This document shows positions 45,601 through 55,799 of a DNA stretch of 64,000 nt, in pieces (position 1 is the first letter of the stretch; each line of letters opens with the position of its first letter). The stretch spans positions 14,816,942 through 14,880,941 of the forward strand of contig OX459101.1 in NCBI GenBank assembly GCA_949775045.1. The letters run 5' to 3'. A program made the translations under genes and the position numbers. The DNA comes from Metridium senile (Eukaryota; Cnidaria; Anthozoa; Actiniaria; Metridiidae). The notes beneath the pieces were generated by a model. It was not told the origin of the DNA. It searched no databases and saw nothing but the letters and a program-made list of their open reading frames with translations.

Positions 45601-46124
45601 TGTCTAGATTGCCGTACGGCTGCAGGTCAGTATAGTGCAATAGCATGTCGAGATGACATGACCGCGTCGCTTATTTGAGGAAATTCGGTAACCGTATTGC
45701 TATGTTTTTTTAAACAATACCAATGTCTTTCACACCAGGTCGCAAGAAAGAAGTGAGTGCTGCAGATATCCGTGAAGCCAGTGATTCTCTTGAAACTCTA
45801 CGCAACAACTACTGGGACGGTATAGCTGAAGGGGAGAAAATCCAGTACTATCTCGCAGAGGCCGACTTAAACTGGCGCCAGAAACGCTACCCTGAAGCTG
45901 AAAAATCAGCATTAATGGCTCACAACATGGCAATAGAATTTGGCTTTGACACCGAGATCGAACCAGCAAAGGATCGTCTGGATGAGATCAAAGCAAAGCT
46001 CGATCCTCAACCAGTTGGCGAGTTTGTATCAGGGGCTGGTGCTATTGGTATGCTATCTGGTAGTGAGTTTGGCGACCTGTCAAGCTCTTGCGAGTCAGAT
46101 TGTTCGTGCTCCCCTTTACTTTAA
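42651..46124 (+). CDS. RHIM-like/TPR protein, copy B (484 aa, three exons)
   Basis: Exons 42651-43374, 45281-45625 and 45739-46124 join in phase 1 at both junctions (ATAG/GTAAAT...TTATAG/GA; GCAG/GTCAGT...CCAG/GT). The N-terminus carries one RHIM-like motif, TQIGKNNSV (87-95), followed by a basic run KRHRKRSKKRRNKQ and the helical TPR-like part, for example WRQKRYPEAEKSALMAHNMA. It aligns with copies A and C along its length (GRIHLYWSCVYRKQ against GRAYCYLASAYRHQ; FIAYERASVYMEF against LYDEASVYYEQ) but is much more diverged. Intron 1 hosts a 1.4-kb element. The start is the first ATG after in-frame stops. Function unknown; a signalling scaffold is inferred from the motif. Confidence 0.82.
43640..45059. 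mobile_element. 1.4-kb element with CACAGGGAACCC ends in intron 1 of copy B
   Basis: About 95 bp of inverted terminal sequence starts CACAGGGAACCCGACTTTTG and continues to GTGGTGCCTAGGAG. CATTTCA flanks both ends (43633-43639, 45060-45066), a possible 7-bp duplication, though the site is inside a CATTTCAC-rich repeat. A second element (43978-44957) is nested in it. Confidence 0.75.
43978..44957. mobile_element. Nested element with TGCCCAGTTTCGTGA ends, copy 1
   Basis: AGTATGGTGCCCAGTTTCGT at left, complement at right. Additional internal copies of GTCACGAAACTGGGC occur at about 44392 and 44738. A relative lies at 59666-60655. Confidence 0.75.
45060..45235. repeat. CCATTTCACT-type minisatellite
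   Basis: Tandem, roughly 10-bp units (CATTTCACTC, CATTTCAATC) before exon 2 of copy B. Confidence 0.85.
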
Positions 46125-48420
46125 ATATTTTTCTTTATATACATCTTCTTTTTGAATAACTTTTCAAACAAATTCATAAATATCAGTTAAACCTGGCTTT
46201 GTACAGTCAAACTTACCAACGCCCTCGTTATTTCATTTTTCGCGCTGATAGGTTCTCTGTACTTTTCGGCCATGCATTAATTACACATTTAAATTTAATT
46301 CATTTTTTATTGTTCATTCTTTTGTCATTTCATAATATAAATATTTTTTTTTACTTTTTTATTTTTATTTTTAGTATTATTATTTTTATACAACTGGAAG
46401 TATGTTATTTTGATAAAAGTATGAAATTATATTTATCCTAACAAATCCAGTGATTGATTACCTATAGTCCAATCAATTAAGTACATACACAGGAGACTGT
46501 CACGTTTCGAAAGGGACTATGAGTAAATGTCTTGGAATTTAATGACGTAGAGTTTTCGAACGTATCCATTTGCTACTGTCCACGGAAACACATCAACGGC
46601 AGTTTCAAAACCATGCATATTGGTGAGCACTTATCCTTTTAAAACGAGCGTTTTTTTAGTTATCCGGTTGACAAAAGGCCTAAATGCACAGACAAGAATA
46701 CACCTATTTCAATAAACGTTGAGCATCTGTAAATGGTTGATCTCAGACCGATAGGAATTGTGGGAGTTAATTAGATTCCAAATGAATTGTTTTAATAACG
46801 CTTGAATCGTATTGAATTACAGATAACACTTTTCCTTAAATCGTAAATTACAAATACCATCAAGAAAATGGCAAAAAGCACATAATTTTGATGTTTTGTG
46901 AATGAATTTTGACTTGAATTAAGAGCGTATAGTATAGTAATTTTAGCAGTAAAATTATGCCATTTTCAGCCGTTAAAATAAAAGTCTTGATGAAGAAAAT
47001 GACTAAAACTGTGGAGAATTTCGATGTGTTTTGAATACATTTTCACTTGCCGTCACACATCATTGAGCGCGCGCTCGGTATTTTCACTTTCAATTATCTG
47101 TCATTTTTTTTCAAAATAAAACGATTGAAATGTTATTTTTCTTTCAAAATATGGCAAAGTTTGACCTAATAGTTGGTTTATACTCGAAGACTCGGCCTTG
47201 TGGGCTATTGACTCGTAGACCATTCGGGCTGCGGGTCTAATTGTTAGATATATATCAATAATTATTGTGCATTTTCAATTTAATGTGATCCCACAATTCA
47301 TATCGGTCTTAGATTGACCATTTTTAGATGTTCGCTAATAGGACATTTGCATTATACCGTCATAAACTACCAGTGCCAAATTCAACTCGTGCCAATGGCC
47401 TATTGGAATAAGTGCATAAAATATGCGTTTATAAAATCGAGACTAAACGCCTTCGCAAAGATATTATATTTGTATATATTAAACTGTGGTAGCTAAACTT
47501 GAATTTGTATATATATAGTATAAAGGATTAACGATAATTAATATATTATTGTAATATAGGTTGAATCTATAAACCTAATCTATGAAAACTCTCTCGTTTT
47601 GTAAAGTTTATCCGTCACTTGACCAAGTATATATTGTGGATGCAAGTTTTATCTTACAGCGCAAAACCCAAAAGTATATGACCAGCGATAATTTATTCAT
47701 ATTTTCTCTACATCTTTTCAATCAACTCCTCTAGATTAAATGTCAACATTTTTCACTGTGAATCACAAGACAAGAATGATGTCAATCTTCAGATGAATTT
47801 TGAGGATTTTAAAATAGCTAGAATGAAGTCCATTTGAATCCAAAGCAGCTACAGACAAACATGTCAAAAGAATGTGAATAAATTATCTGCGGTCACACTT
47901 TTGTCAATGTCACATATGTCACGCAAAACTTTTATTTAGTATAAATACACAAGAGATTATAGAAAATCGCGAGCGGTGATTGGTCGAGAAATTCATAATA
48001 TTTCTCAATAATCACCTACAGCGTTTCAAGCGCTTTTTAAAATAAGAAATTGGTATTTGTACTTTTTGAAATAATCATGTTTGTATTTCTACTAAAACAA
48101 TTATCCACCTCAGGCTCAGTGAATATCGCCGAATGATAACCTTGACTCCGTCTCGGTTAATAATTGTTGAACATAAGTAATATAAGCTCCAAATAAACCA
48201 CCTGACTGTCTAGAGTTTAGCTGTATAGTATTTAAACAGTCATTGGATGTGATTTCACTTTCATGATCTCAAACAATAGGATATGTAAGTTGTTGTGAAA
48301 CATGATGTATTTCAGCTTTAATATTTTAATAAACGTCATTTTTAACACGTTTCTATTTTTGCACATTTCATTGTCTTTATATATTTATTTTATTTTATAT
48401 GTAATTAAAGTTAGTTATGG

Positions 48421-48530
48421 GCTAGCCTGAGAAAACAGACGTTGCTTTGCTCCTTGTCCCCCCGCGAAACTTTTTAGTTCCGTGGGGGGACGAGGAGCGA
48501 AACAACGTCTGTTTTCTCAGGCTAGTTATG
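48421..48530. repeat. Hairpin element, arms about 45 bp
   Basis: TAGCCTGAGAAAACAGACGT at left is mirrored by ACGTCTGTTTTCTCAGGCTA at right around a GGGGGG/CCCCCC stem. A second, ACAGTGGTAC...GTACCACTGT, lies at 48615-48707. Confidence 0.8.
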
Positions 48531-49164
48531 GGCTAATTGTTTTTTTTAATATTTTATTATTTATTGTTGTATTATATATGTTTGTTTATTTTATTTATTT
48601 ATTTATTCAGTTTAGCACAGTGGTACTTTTATTCAGCAGCCAACCTCTATTAAGCGGTCACTTTTGAAAGTACCGATGGTGACCGCTTAATAGAGGTACC
48701 ACTGTATTCATTTATTCATCTTTTGTTTGTTTATTTATTTTTATCATCTTTTTATTATTTTATTTATTTATTAATTAATTAATTAATTTATTTGTTTACT
48801 TATTTATTTATTTTTGTATTTTTATGTATTTATTCCAGTTTTTTTGCAGTTTTTTTCGTTTTTTCTTTATATATTTTATTGATAATATACTATTGTAATG
48901 TATTATGAATCTACAAAGCTAATCTGTGAAGACTGGATATTTCTGCTAGTAACCAGTGTTATCGTGTCTTTTGAGAACATTCTGGATGCACTTTGCTTCT
49001 TCTTTTATGTTGTAGCCACTACACTGATGAACTGCTACCACATGGCTAAAAAAATAGAAACAATGTCACGTATGTCACGCAATACATTTATTTTGTATAT
49101 GATTATATATAGAAAATCGAAAGAAAAAGTAAAGTAAAGTTTATATCCTCCATGGAACGGCTAG

Positions 49165-49425
49165 CCGATGGGAGGAGCTGGTCCGGCCCAAACGTCCAGC
49201 CAGCTATGAAATTATTTCTTCTTCATCATCATTTTCCTGATCTGGCCTCTGTCAAGGCCAGTCCATTTTTCTAATTTTAGCCAGCGATCGTGTGAGTATT
49301 TACGCTGGTTCTTCGCGAAGAGTATCTGCTTCTGTGGCATGAAATTTTCCATGCGGACCACATGACCGAGCCAACGCATCGTTTGTTTCCGGATGAAAAC
49401 GTCCAGAAAAGATGTGCTTGTTCGA
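49165..49425 (-). pseudogene. Fragment of a non-LTR retrotransposon C-terminus
   Basis: Reading the minus strand gives MRWLGHVVRMENF followed by PQKQILF and a Trp/Lys-rich tail ending in a stop. RWLGHVxRM with a following KQ is typical of the end of many LINE reverse-transcriptase ORFs. Only this scrap remains. Confidence 0.6.
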
Positions 49426-49754
49426 GAAATTCACACTATTCCTTGAATAGTTCTAAAACTAAAAGTGTCATTCAAAACAACCTGACTGTCTAGAGATGGG
49501 CTGTATAGTATGAAATTAGTCGCTGAATATCATTTCACTCTCAAGATCAGAAAAAAAATCAACTTATCAATTAATATAAAAAAATAGAATATGTATTTTT
49601 CAAAATAGAATATGAAACATTATGCATTGCAGCTATTGTTAATTCTGCGTTTGCGTATTTATTTTTGCACTCGATCTTCAGTTGACGTCATTTCTTTATT
49701 TATCTGATTTTATATGTAATTTAATATCATGTTTTTATCATGTTTTTTTTCTTT

Positions 49755-50030
49755 ATACAGCCGATCTCGAAAAGGTTGTCCACCTGAGAAGACATATATA
49801 CTAAAAGAAATATCACGTGACTCATTATAGATACACTTTCTGCGCGTGTAGACAGTCAGGTGCGTTTGAAAGTAATATGGCGGTGAATTCAAACAAGCAG
49901 TATCTTCCCTCGCTAGAAGTACCTGACTTTCTACACGCGTGGAAAGTGAATCTAAAATGAGTCACGTGATATTTCTTTTAGTATATATGTCTTTTCAGGT
50001 GGACAACCTTTTCGAGATCGGCTGTATGTT
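49755..50030. mobile_element. Foldback element, arms about 110 bp
   Basis: ACAGCCGATCTCGAAAAGGT is mirrored by ACCTTTTCGAGATCGGCTGT, and pairing continues through ATATCACGTGACTCAT. The loop holds TAATATGGCGGTGAATTC. Confidence 0.85.
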
Positions 50031-50034
50031 TCTT

Positions 50035-50222
50035 AATATAAATATTATTATAAGAACGATTCGACGTTTCGACACATCGAGCGTCATTTTCAAGAACGAA
50101 ATGAGAATAAAGTATAAACGAGTTTATACTTTATTTTCATTTCATTTTCATTTCGTTCTTGAAAATGACGCTCGATGCGTCGAAACGTCGAATCGCTCTT
50201 ATAATAATATTTATATTGAAAA
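50035..50222. repeat. Hairpin, arms about 75 bp
   Basis: TTCGACGTTTCGACACATCG is mirrored by CGATGCGTCGAAACGTCGAA, extending outward to AATATAAATATTATTATAAG and its complement. It directly follows the previous foldback. Confidence 0.85.
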
Positions 50223-50761
50223 CATTAACGAAAACTACAATTATATATGTTTTTTGTTGTATTTATTTATATGTCTTATTTTATATATCTCTTTATTTAC
50301 TTATTTTTTCATCTCTTTCATTTATTTGTTTATTTGTTTATATATTCATTTATTTATTTGTTTGTTTGTTCATTTATGTATATATGTATACCTTTATTTA
50401 TTTGCTTACTTTTTTATTTACTTTTTCTATTTAATTGTCTATTTACTTATTTATTTACTTATGTATTTTTATTTACCTATATTTTTTGTTTTATTTCAAT
50501 TTATTCCTTTCTTTCTTTTTTTCGTTCGTTTCTTGCATATTTTATTTTTTTATAACGCGCTATTTTTTGGATAAAGCGCCATATAAAATATTTTTGCGGT
50601 TACAATAACAATTATTTTGAACTATATACGTAGCCAAGTTAAATATTAATACATGAAAACCGAAAGCACTTATTTCATTGTTATCTCTATTAGTTCTATT
50701 TCGAGCCGGATGTCATAACAAAAAAACATGTGACGATCATGCGATCTCTGTTGATATCGAG

Positions 50762-50772
50762 GGGGAATCCCC
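50762..50772. promoter_or_regulatory. NF-kappaB-like site GGGGAATCCCC upstream of copy C
   Basis: Reverse complement of the GGGGATTCCCC site of copy B, 277 bp before the ATG of copy C. Confidence 0.6.
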
Positions 50773-51038
50773 GACAGCGTCATATTTTAAAGGAGTCGTT
50801 TCTCTTCGCTTCGAACGCTTGAGTATTGTTAATTTTCGAAGACAATTCCTTTTATTCTGCTTCTTTCAAGTGATGAATCTTAAAGATGGATTTTTCAACT
50901 CAAGAATTCCGACATCTCCCTTGATTTGGAGACGATTATTCATACGTTTTGGGCTTCAAAGAAAGGAAGACACTGGTCAGACTCGAATTCGAAACTCGAG
51001 CATTTCCTGAGTTATAGCAACATTTCTGTAGAAATTTC

Positions 51039-52502
51039 ATGGCGAACCGTGGTAAGATAACAAGGGTTTTATTACCGAGAAATAAAGACAAAGGAAGAAA
51101 GGTTATTTGTGAAGTAAACTCGAAAAATACACAAGTTGGGAATGACAGCAAGGTTTATGTTGACACTAGTTCCCGAAGAGCTATCGACAGCCTTCCGACT
51201 ATCGAGACATTAGATCTCGATGACTTTCCGAATGATAGCGAACGTCCACGAAATATCTCCGTAACATCAGATTTTATTCAGGTGATTCCGGGAGATGATT
51301 CATGGCCGGATTATGTTGAAACTAACGTGAACTTTCGCGGGGGAAATGGCACTTGCCAGGTTGGAAACAATTCAGATGTACATTTAAAAGCAGGTGGTCA
51401 AAATAGAGGAAAACATTCAAGCCGTAGATCTCGAGGTAAAATCAGACGAAAGCCTCAGAAAAAAGAGACACCTAACAAAAAGCCAACAACAGATTTCACA
51501 AGTTCTGTGAGCGAAGAGGCAGTCTCATTATACAACACGTTCTTTGAAAAGGTTCTTGCCGTGCTCCATCCACTGAGGGATGATGGCAAATGGGACCTAT
51601 TTTGTGATAGACTGAATGAATTCCGTGTTGAACATGGCGGTGACCCTGTATGGGATATTCTTCTAAACCTGGAACAGGCCCAGCAAATGTGCTATGACTT
51701 GTCTGCAGAATACAACATCGTTCAAGCAGTTGAGATATTATGCGAAACATTAAGGAAAATCCCAGAATGTTTGAAAGGTGTTGACGAATCAATAAGGCAA
51801 TTAGTCGAGGGAAGAGCGTATTGTTATCTCGCGTCGACCTATCGTCACCAGAAAGGCAACTTCCTTGGAAGTGCAGATAAATGTTTGGCTCGAGCAGAAC
51901 AGAGACTTAAGGGCACAATATTTTTGTACGACGAGGCGTCAGTGTACTACGAAAAAGCAAGCATTCTTCTGGAGTACGACCGGTCAAACACCCAAACGAT
52001 CAGAACATGTCTTGATCGGTGCTCTGAAATTTGTGATGAAATCAACATTGCAAAGAAGTGGGATTTTGTGCTGAAAGGCCACTTTGCAAAACTCAAGAAA
52101 GTGATGTGGCTACTTAATTCAAACACAAATGGTGGACGAAAAAGAACGATTAGTGACGATAACTTGAAAGAAGCAAAAAAATGCCTCGATGAACTCGAAA
52201 GTGAAAACAAAGTACGGAAAGACATCCCAGCGAGTGAAAAGCTGCAGTGCCTTGTAGCCAATTCTGATCAAGCTTTTCGCTGTGGACGTTATCACGAAGC
52301 CAAAGAAATAATAGAAACGGCTATTTCTTTGGCAAAAACACATGGTTTTGACGAAAGTCCTGGCTTGAAGCGTAAACAAGATATTGAAACTATGATAGGA
52401 AAAAACGCTACCTCATGTCCACAGCATTTAGTGGTTGACCAAGAAGAAATGTTAACCATTTCAACATGTTCTTCAGGCAAGGACGGTGATGCTAGTAGCT
52501 GA
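51039..52502 (+). CDS. RHIM-like/TPR protein, copy C (487 aa, intronless)
   Basis: Two RHIM-like motifs: TQVGNDSKV (31-39) and CQVGNNSDV (106-114). Between them this copy has about 24 more residues than copy A (around ETLDLDDFPNDSERPRN). A basic segment (SRRSRGKIRRKPQKKETPNKK) and the helical TPR-like region follow; that region is nearly the same as in copy A. Upstream sequence is also shared with copy A (AGATGGATTTTTCAACTCAA and TCAAGAATTCCGACA), so the duplication included the promoter. The coding sequence ends at TGA, and a 131-bp satellite begins at once. Function inferred only from motif resemblance. Confidence 0.85.
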   Translation: MANRGKITRVLLPRNKDKGRKVICEVNSKNTQVGNDSKVYVDTSSRRAIDSLPTIETLDLDDFPNDSERPRNISVTSDFIQVIPGDDSWPDYVETNVNFRGGNGTCQVGNNSDVHLKAGGQNRGKHSSRRSRGKIRRKPQKKETPNKKPTTDFTSSVSEEAVSLYNTFFEKVLAVLHPLRDDGKWDLFCDRLNEFRVEHGGDPVWDILLNLEQAQQMCYDLSAEYNIVQAVEILCETLRKIPECLKGVDESIRQLVEGRAYCYLASTYRHQKGNFLGSADKCLARAEQRLKGTIFLYDEASVYYEKASILLEYDRSNTQTIRTCLDRCSEICDEINIAKKWDFVLKGHFAKLKKVMWLLNSNTNGGRKRTISDDNLKEAKKCLDELESENKVRKDIPASEKLQCLVANSDQAFRCGRYHEAKEIIETAISLAKTHGFDESPGLKRKQDIETMIGKNATSCPQHLVVDQEEMLTISTCSSGKDGDASS

Positions 52503-52504
52503 TG

Positions 52505-54650
52505 TATATTATTATTATATTCATAAAAACGATGATTATGATAGTAATGATTATGATGATGAAGATACTAATAATAAACAATTTTTGATAATGCTAATGG
52601 TCATAATAACCAAAAACAATAACAATAATTATCATAACAATTACTGAATAATAATTATGAAGATGATAATGTTGATGATAATGGTTAAAATGATGAAGAT
52701 ACTAATGATGAAGATTTTGTTGATAATGCTGATGGTTATAATAATCAAAAAAAAAATAACAATACTTATCATGACTGAATAATAGTTATGAAGATGATAA
52801 TGTTGATGATAATGGTTAAAATGATGAAGATACTAATGATGTATATTTTGTTGATAAAATAATGGTTCAGTAATAATAAAAAAATAAATAAAAATAAATA
52901 TCACAACTGAAAAATAATTATGGAGATAATAATGTTGTTGATAATGGTTATAATGATGAAGATAGTAATGATGTAGATTTAATTTGTTGGTAATGCTAAT
53001 GATTATAATAACCCAAAAAATAATAATAACAATAATATTCATGACTGAATAATAATTATGAAGATGATAATGTTGATGATAATGGTTATAATGATGAAGA
53101 TCTTAATGATGTAGATTTTGTTGATATTGCTAATGGTTAAAATAACTAAAAAAATAATAACAATAATGATCATGACTGAATAATAATTATGAAGATGATA
53201 ATGTTGATGATAATGGTTATAATGATGAAGATCTTAATGATGTAGATTTTGTTGATAATGCTAATGGTTAAAATAATTAAAAAAATAATAACAATACTTA
53301 TTAAAAAAATAATAACAATAATGATCATGACTGAATAATAATTATGAAGATGATAATGCTGATGGTAATGGTTATGATGATGAAGATACTAATGATGAAG
53401 ATTTTGTTTATAATGCTGATGGTTAAAATAATTAAAAAAATAATAACAATACTTATCACAACTGAAAAATGATTTAAGATGATAATGGACCAGGTCAACA
53501 GGTGTAGATTTTGTGATAATGCTAATGGTTAAAATAACCCCAAAGATAATAAAAATAATTATCACAACTGAAAAATATTTATGGAGATAATAATGTTGAT
53601 GATAATGGTTATAATGATGAAGATACTAATGATGTAGGTTTTGTTGATAATGCTAATGGTTATAATAACCAAAAAAAATAATTATAACAATAATGATCAT
53701 GACTGAATAATAATTATGAAGATGATAATGTTGATGATAATGGTTATAATGATGAAGATCTTAATGATGTAGATTTTGTTGATAATGCTAATGGTTAAAA
53801 TAATTAAAAAAATAATAACAATACTTATCACAACTGAAAAATGATTTAAGATGATAATGGACCAGGTCAACAGGTGTAGATTTTGTGATAATGCTAATGG
53901 TTAAAATAACCCAAAAGATAATATAAAAATAATTATCACAACTGAAAAATAATTATGGAGATAATAATGTTGATGATAATGGTTATAATGATGAAGATAC
54001 TAATGATGTAGGTTTTGTTGATAATGCTAATGATTATAATAACCCAAAAAATAATAATAACAATAATGATCATGACTGAATAATAATTATAAAGATATGA
54101 TAATGTTGATGATAATGGTTATAATGATGAAGATCTTAATGATGTAGATTTTGTTGATATTGCTAATGGTTAAAATAACTAAAAAAATAATAACAATAAT
54201 GATCATGACTGAATAATAATTATGAAGATGATAATGCTGATGGTAATGGTTATGATGATGAAGATACTAATGATGAAGATTTTGTTGATAATGCTGATGG
54301 TTATAATAACCAAAAAAATAATAATAACAATAATGATCATGACTGAATAATAATTATGAAGATATGATAATGTTGATGATAATGGTTATAATGATGAAGA
54401 TACTAATGATGAAGATTTTGTTGATAATGCTGATGGTTATAATAACCCAAAAAAAAAAAATAACAATAATGATCATGACTGAATAATAATTATGAAGATG
54501 ACAATGTTGATGATAATGGTTATGATGATGAAGATACTAATGATGAAGATTTTATTGATAATGCTGATGGTTATAATAACCCAAAAAATAATAATAACAA
54601 TTAATAATGATCATGACTGAATAATGATTATGAAGATGATAATAATAATA
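52505..54650. repeat. 131-bp AT-rich satellite after copy C
   Basis: About 16 units containing ATGAAGATGATAATGTTGAT and AATGATCATGACTGAATAAT. Spacing is 131 bp where intact (for example 53043 to 53174), with variant units carrying GGACCAGGTCAACAGGTGTA. It starts just after the stop codon. Confidence 0.92.
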
Positions 54651-55192
54651 AGGAACGACTAATTTGAATTGAAATAATAATGATACTGGCTGTATTTGTT
54701 TGGACGAAAATTTCGTCTAAAGAAGTCAGTAACTCTCTTCGCGATTTCGTCACAAATATAGAGAAAAGATTTTGACTGTTTTGTGAGTTTAACGACAAAC
54801 CATTTGCAAATTTTTGTTCGAACAATTATTCGTGCAAGATGATATAAATACAGCCAATATTTCTAATCTAGTAATGCTCTACATCTACTATATATGAATT
54901 TAGGATTTAGATACTAGATAAAGGGTTTAAATATATATGCATGTATATACACCTAATTGCAATAACATTGTCATATAAGAAAGAAAATTACAATATAGGA
55001 ATTAATTAAAAGACAAAAGCAGAGTACTCAAGCTGAACTTCTTCTTCAGTCTTTTAATTAATTCGGTAATTTTCTTTTTTAAAGGATAATGTTATTGCAA
55101 TTAGGTGTATACACATATAAATAATACAGTACAAATATTATAGAGTGAAGACATTTTACCCGAGAAACAAAATTAAATAGTGAAGGTGTAAT

Positions 55193-55335
55193 AGAGTACA
55201 AACACTAAAAGTGTGCAACATAAATACCACTAAATACTGCTAAATTATGCAAATTCTTTTGTTCTCTATTGTTTAATCAACACTATTTAGTGTTAAATAG
55301 TACAAAGTATTGCACACTTTTAGTGTTTGTACTCT
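55193..55335. mobile_element. MITE, AGTACAAACACTAAAAGTGT family, copy 3
   Basis: Both ends intact (AGAGTACAAACACTAAAAGT / ACTTTTAGTGTTTGTACTCT), orientation opposite to copy 2. A diverged partial relative with a TTAATGTTTGTACTCTAA end occupies about 55425-55553. Confidence 0.9.
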
Positions 55336-55604
55336 AGTTAAATAGACACAAAAGAAAACAATGGAAATAGAGACTGCTAAGGTGTATTAGTCTAATATCT
55401 TTTTTTAAATGACTTCATCTTACCCGTGAAACAAGTAATACTAATTAGTACTAAATAGTGGTAATTAAACAATTATAGAAAACAATAGAATAGGCATAGC
55501 ATATTACTATTTAGTACTTTTTATGTTTCACGCTTTTAATGTTTGTACTCTAATAATGATATCAAATAACTAATAAAATTATTTGTTTTATATTTAAGAA
55601 ATAT

Positions 55605-55785
55605 AAAACGGCGCGCGTGTCTATGTACTGTGATATAAACACGCTGGGAGATGTAGAGCACGAGAGAAGCAAGCTTAGAAACACGAGCGCAGCGAGTGTT
55701 TCTCTTGCTTCTTGAGTGCTCTACATCTCCCAGCGTGTTTATATCACAGTACATAGACACAAGCGGCCGTTTTATATTTCTTTTA
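55605..55785. mobile_element. Foldback element, arms about 80 bp
   Basis: ATATAAAACGGCGCGCGTGT with GTGATATAAACACGCTGGGA is mirrored on the right (TCCCAGCGTGTTTATATCAC). The loop contains ACACGAGCGCAGCGAGTGT. One end of the same family is found at 8118-8180 in an RTK intron. Confidence 0.85.
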
Positions 55786-55799
55786 TGAAATTTTTTCGC

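Larger units (their letters stand above)
47900..49710. repeat. Degenerate tandem duplication with a LINE scrap
   Basis: 47915-48400 and 49060-49710 share, in order, TGTCACGCAA, GAGAAATTCA, CCTGACTGTCTAGAG, GCTGTATAGTAT and TTTATATGTAATT. The second copy is interrupted at 49140-49430. Two hairpins (48421-48530 and 48615-48707) lie between. No gene is seen from 46130 to 50030. Confidence 0.55.

Noticed and set aside
50247..50574. Hydrophobic open frames suggesting membrane proteins
   Set aside because: Low-complexity TTTA/TTTG repeat sequence; no gene context.
50678..51010. 110-codon open frame upstream of copy C
   Set aside because: It covers the promoter block with the kappaB site; the matching block of copy A has no such frame.
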